NCBI GenBank assembly: GCA_049964655.1
Contig: JBMFXC010000043.1
Span: 1 to 22,596, forward strand
DNA from: JAJZJT01 sp049964655
Lineage (GTDB): Bacteria; Actinomycetota; Acidimicrobiia; Acidimicrobiales; RAAP-2
Direction: 5' to 3'
DNA length: 22,596 nt
Part shown: positions 21,818-22,596 of the stretch, piece after piece
Position numbering within the stretch: the stretch's first letter is position 1
Layout of the letters: the number at the start of each line of letters is the position of its first letter
Translations under genes and position numbers: made by a program
The notes under the pieces: generated by a model
The model's input: only the letters and a program-made list of their open reading frames with translations
The model's database searches: none
Told to the model about the DNA's origin: nothing

Positions 21818-22560
21818 CCCCGGGGCTCCCCATCTGGCCGGTCCGCTGGCGCCCCAGCCGCTCCGGTACTGCTCACCTGCCCATCCAGCAGGTGCACGGT
21901 GCGCTCGGCGGCCTCGGCGACATCGCGGTCGTGGGTGATGAGCACCACGGTGCGGCCGCTGGCGTGGACCTCGCCGAGGAGGGCCATCACGTCGGAGGCG
22001 GACGTCGAGTCGAGGTTTCCGGTGGGCTCGTCGGCCAGGATGAGGTCGGGCTCGGTGACGAGCGCTCGGGCCACGGCAACACGCTGCTGTTGGCCTCCGG
22101 AGAGCTCGCCGGGTCGGTGGGTGAGCCGGTTCCCGAGCCCAACCCGCTCGAGAGAGGAGCGCGCCCGTTCGGTCCGGCGGGAGCGCTCGACGTCTGCGTA
22201 GACGAGTGGCAGCGCGACGTTGTCGAGGGCCGACAACGAGGGCAGCAGGTTGAACTGCTGGAAGACGAAGCCGATCCGACGGTTGCGGACGTGGGCGAGC
22301 TCCTCTTCGCCCATGCGGTCGACGGCTTCACCGGCGAGCCGGTAGGTTCCCGACGTCGGCACGTCGAGACACCCGAGGATGTGCATGAGCGTCGACTTGC
22401 CCGATCCCGAAGGGCCCATCACGGCGACGTACTCGCCACCTTCCACGACCAGAGAGACGCCGCGGAGGGCGTCCACAGCCAGCTCGCCGCTGCGGTAGGT
22501 CTTCCTCACGTCGTCGAGCTCGATCACCGGCGCCACGGGAGCCGGGAGCGCGTCGGGCAA
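21814..22560 (-). CDS. MacB/LolD-type ABC transporter ATPase
   Basis: The protein has 248 residues if it starts at TTG 22560. All ABC motifs are intact: Walker A GPSGSGKST (49-57), Q-loop FVFQQFNLLPSLSALDNV, signature LSGGQQQRVAVARAL, Walker B LILADEPTGNLD, and H-loop ITHD. The LPSLSALDNV and DEPTGNLDS stretches are typical of the MacB/LolD/FtsE group. It powers the permease encoded next, with which it shares an ATGA stop-start overlap. The start is unsure. The frame stays open to the right window edge, so a start outside the window is possible; GTG 22536 and GTG 22527 are other choices inside. It is the first visible gene of a four-gene operon, and the promoter is not in the window. Confidence 0.92.
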   Translation of the reverse strand: MPDALPAPVAPVIELDDVRKTYRSGELAVDALRGVSLVVEGGEYVAVMGPSGSGKSTLMHILGCLDVPTSGTYRLAGEAVDRMGEEELAHVRNRRIGFVFQQFNLLPSLSALDNVALPLVYADVERSRRTERARSSLERVGLGNRLTHRPGELSGGQQQRVAVARALVTEPDLILADEPTGNLDSTSASDVMALLGEVHASGRTVVLITHDRDVAEAAERTVHLLDGQVSSTGAAGAPADRPDGEPRG

Positions 22561-22596
22561 GGACGCCGTCGGCTCCCCGGCGTCGACGGGGCCCCG

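Overview
This is a high-GC, gene-dense window, with no gap between genes longer than about 180 bases. Codon use is GC-rich, GTG and TTG starts are frequent, and several start codons sit directly downstream of an actinobacterial-type -10 hexamer (TANNNT), as in leaderless transcripts. A GTP-type PEP carboxykinase, a mycobacterial-type alpha-methylacyl-CoA racemase, a stand-alone AsnC ligand-binding protein and a Lys-Ala-Thr repeat protein together point to an Actinobacteriota chromosome. Class Acidimicrobiia is plausible, but that is inference. I see no tRNA, rRNA, insertion sequence, phage gene or CRISPR array.

Layout. Bases 1-619 hold the 3' end of a protein with a basic Lys/Ala/Thr repeat and a C-terminal S1-like domain. 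A strong hairpin follows, then a fabZ-xth pair (677-1877). A compact UvrD-like helicase (1853-3538, minus) converges on xth and diverges from an alpha/beta hydrolase (3569-4372). The hydrolase starts a plus-strand run: a membrane-anchored MurF-like ligase, a D-Ala-D-Ala ligase and a small PH-domain membrane protein (4389-7790). MurF and Ddl are consecutive steps of peptidoglycan precursor synthesis.

Next come a galactokinase-like GHMP kinase (minus), the racemase (plus), a one-domain AsnC/Lrp protein (minus), an MFS transporter (plus), PEP carboxykinase (minus) and thiamine-monophosphate kinase (plus). These are housekeeping genes with little shared theme.

The last third looks like one functional block. 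An OmpR-type response regulator and its histidine kinase (15392-17835, plus) converge on a four-gene minus-strand operon (22560 to 17917). Its order is ABC ATPase, MacB/FtsX-type permease, lipoprotein with two DUF5666-like repeats, and a MacA/HlyD-type adaptor. A UUCG hairpin separates the two groups. The likely picture is a cell-envelope exporter or envelope-stress module with a dedicated lipoprotein, possibly controlled by the neighbouring two-component system.

Two features recur across the window. One is a start codon 6-8 bases after a -10 hexamer. The other is short direct tandem repeats (12-24 bp, 2-5 copies) at gene junctions, some carrying a GTCGACC or GACCAGG core and one extending the response regulator as five VDQAA copies. 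Two candidate short upstream ORFs overlap the starts of the racemase and response-regulator genes.
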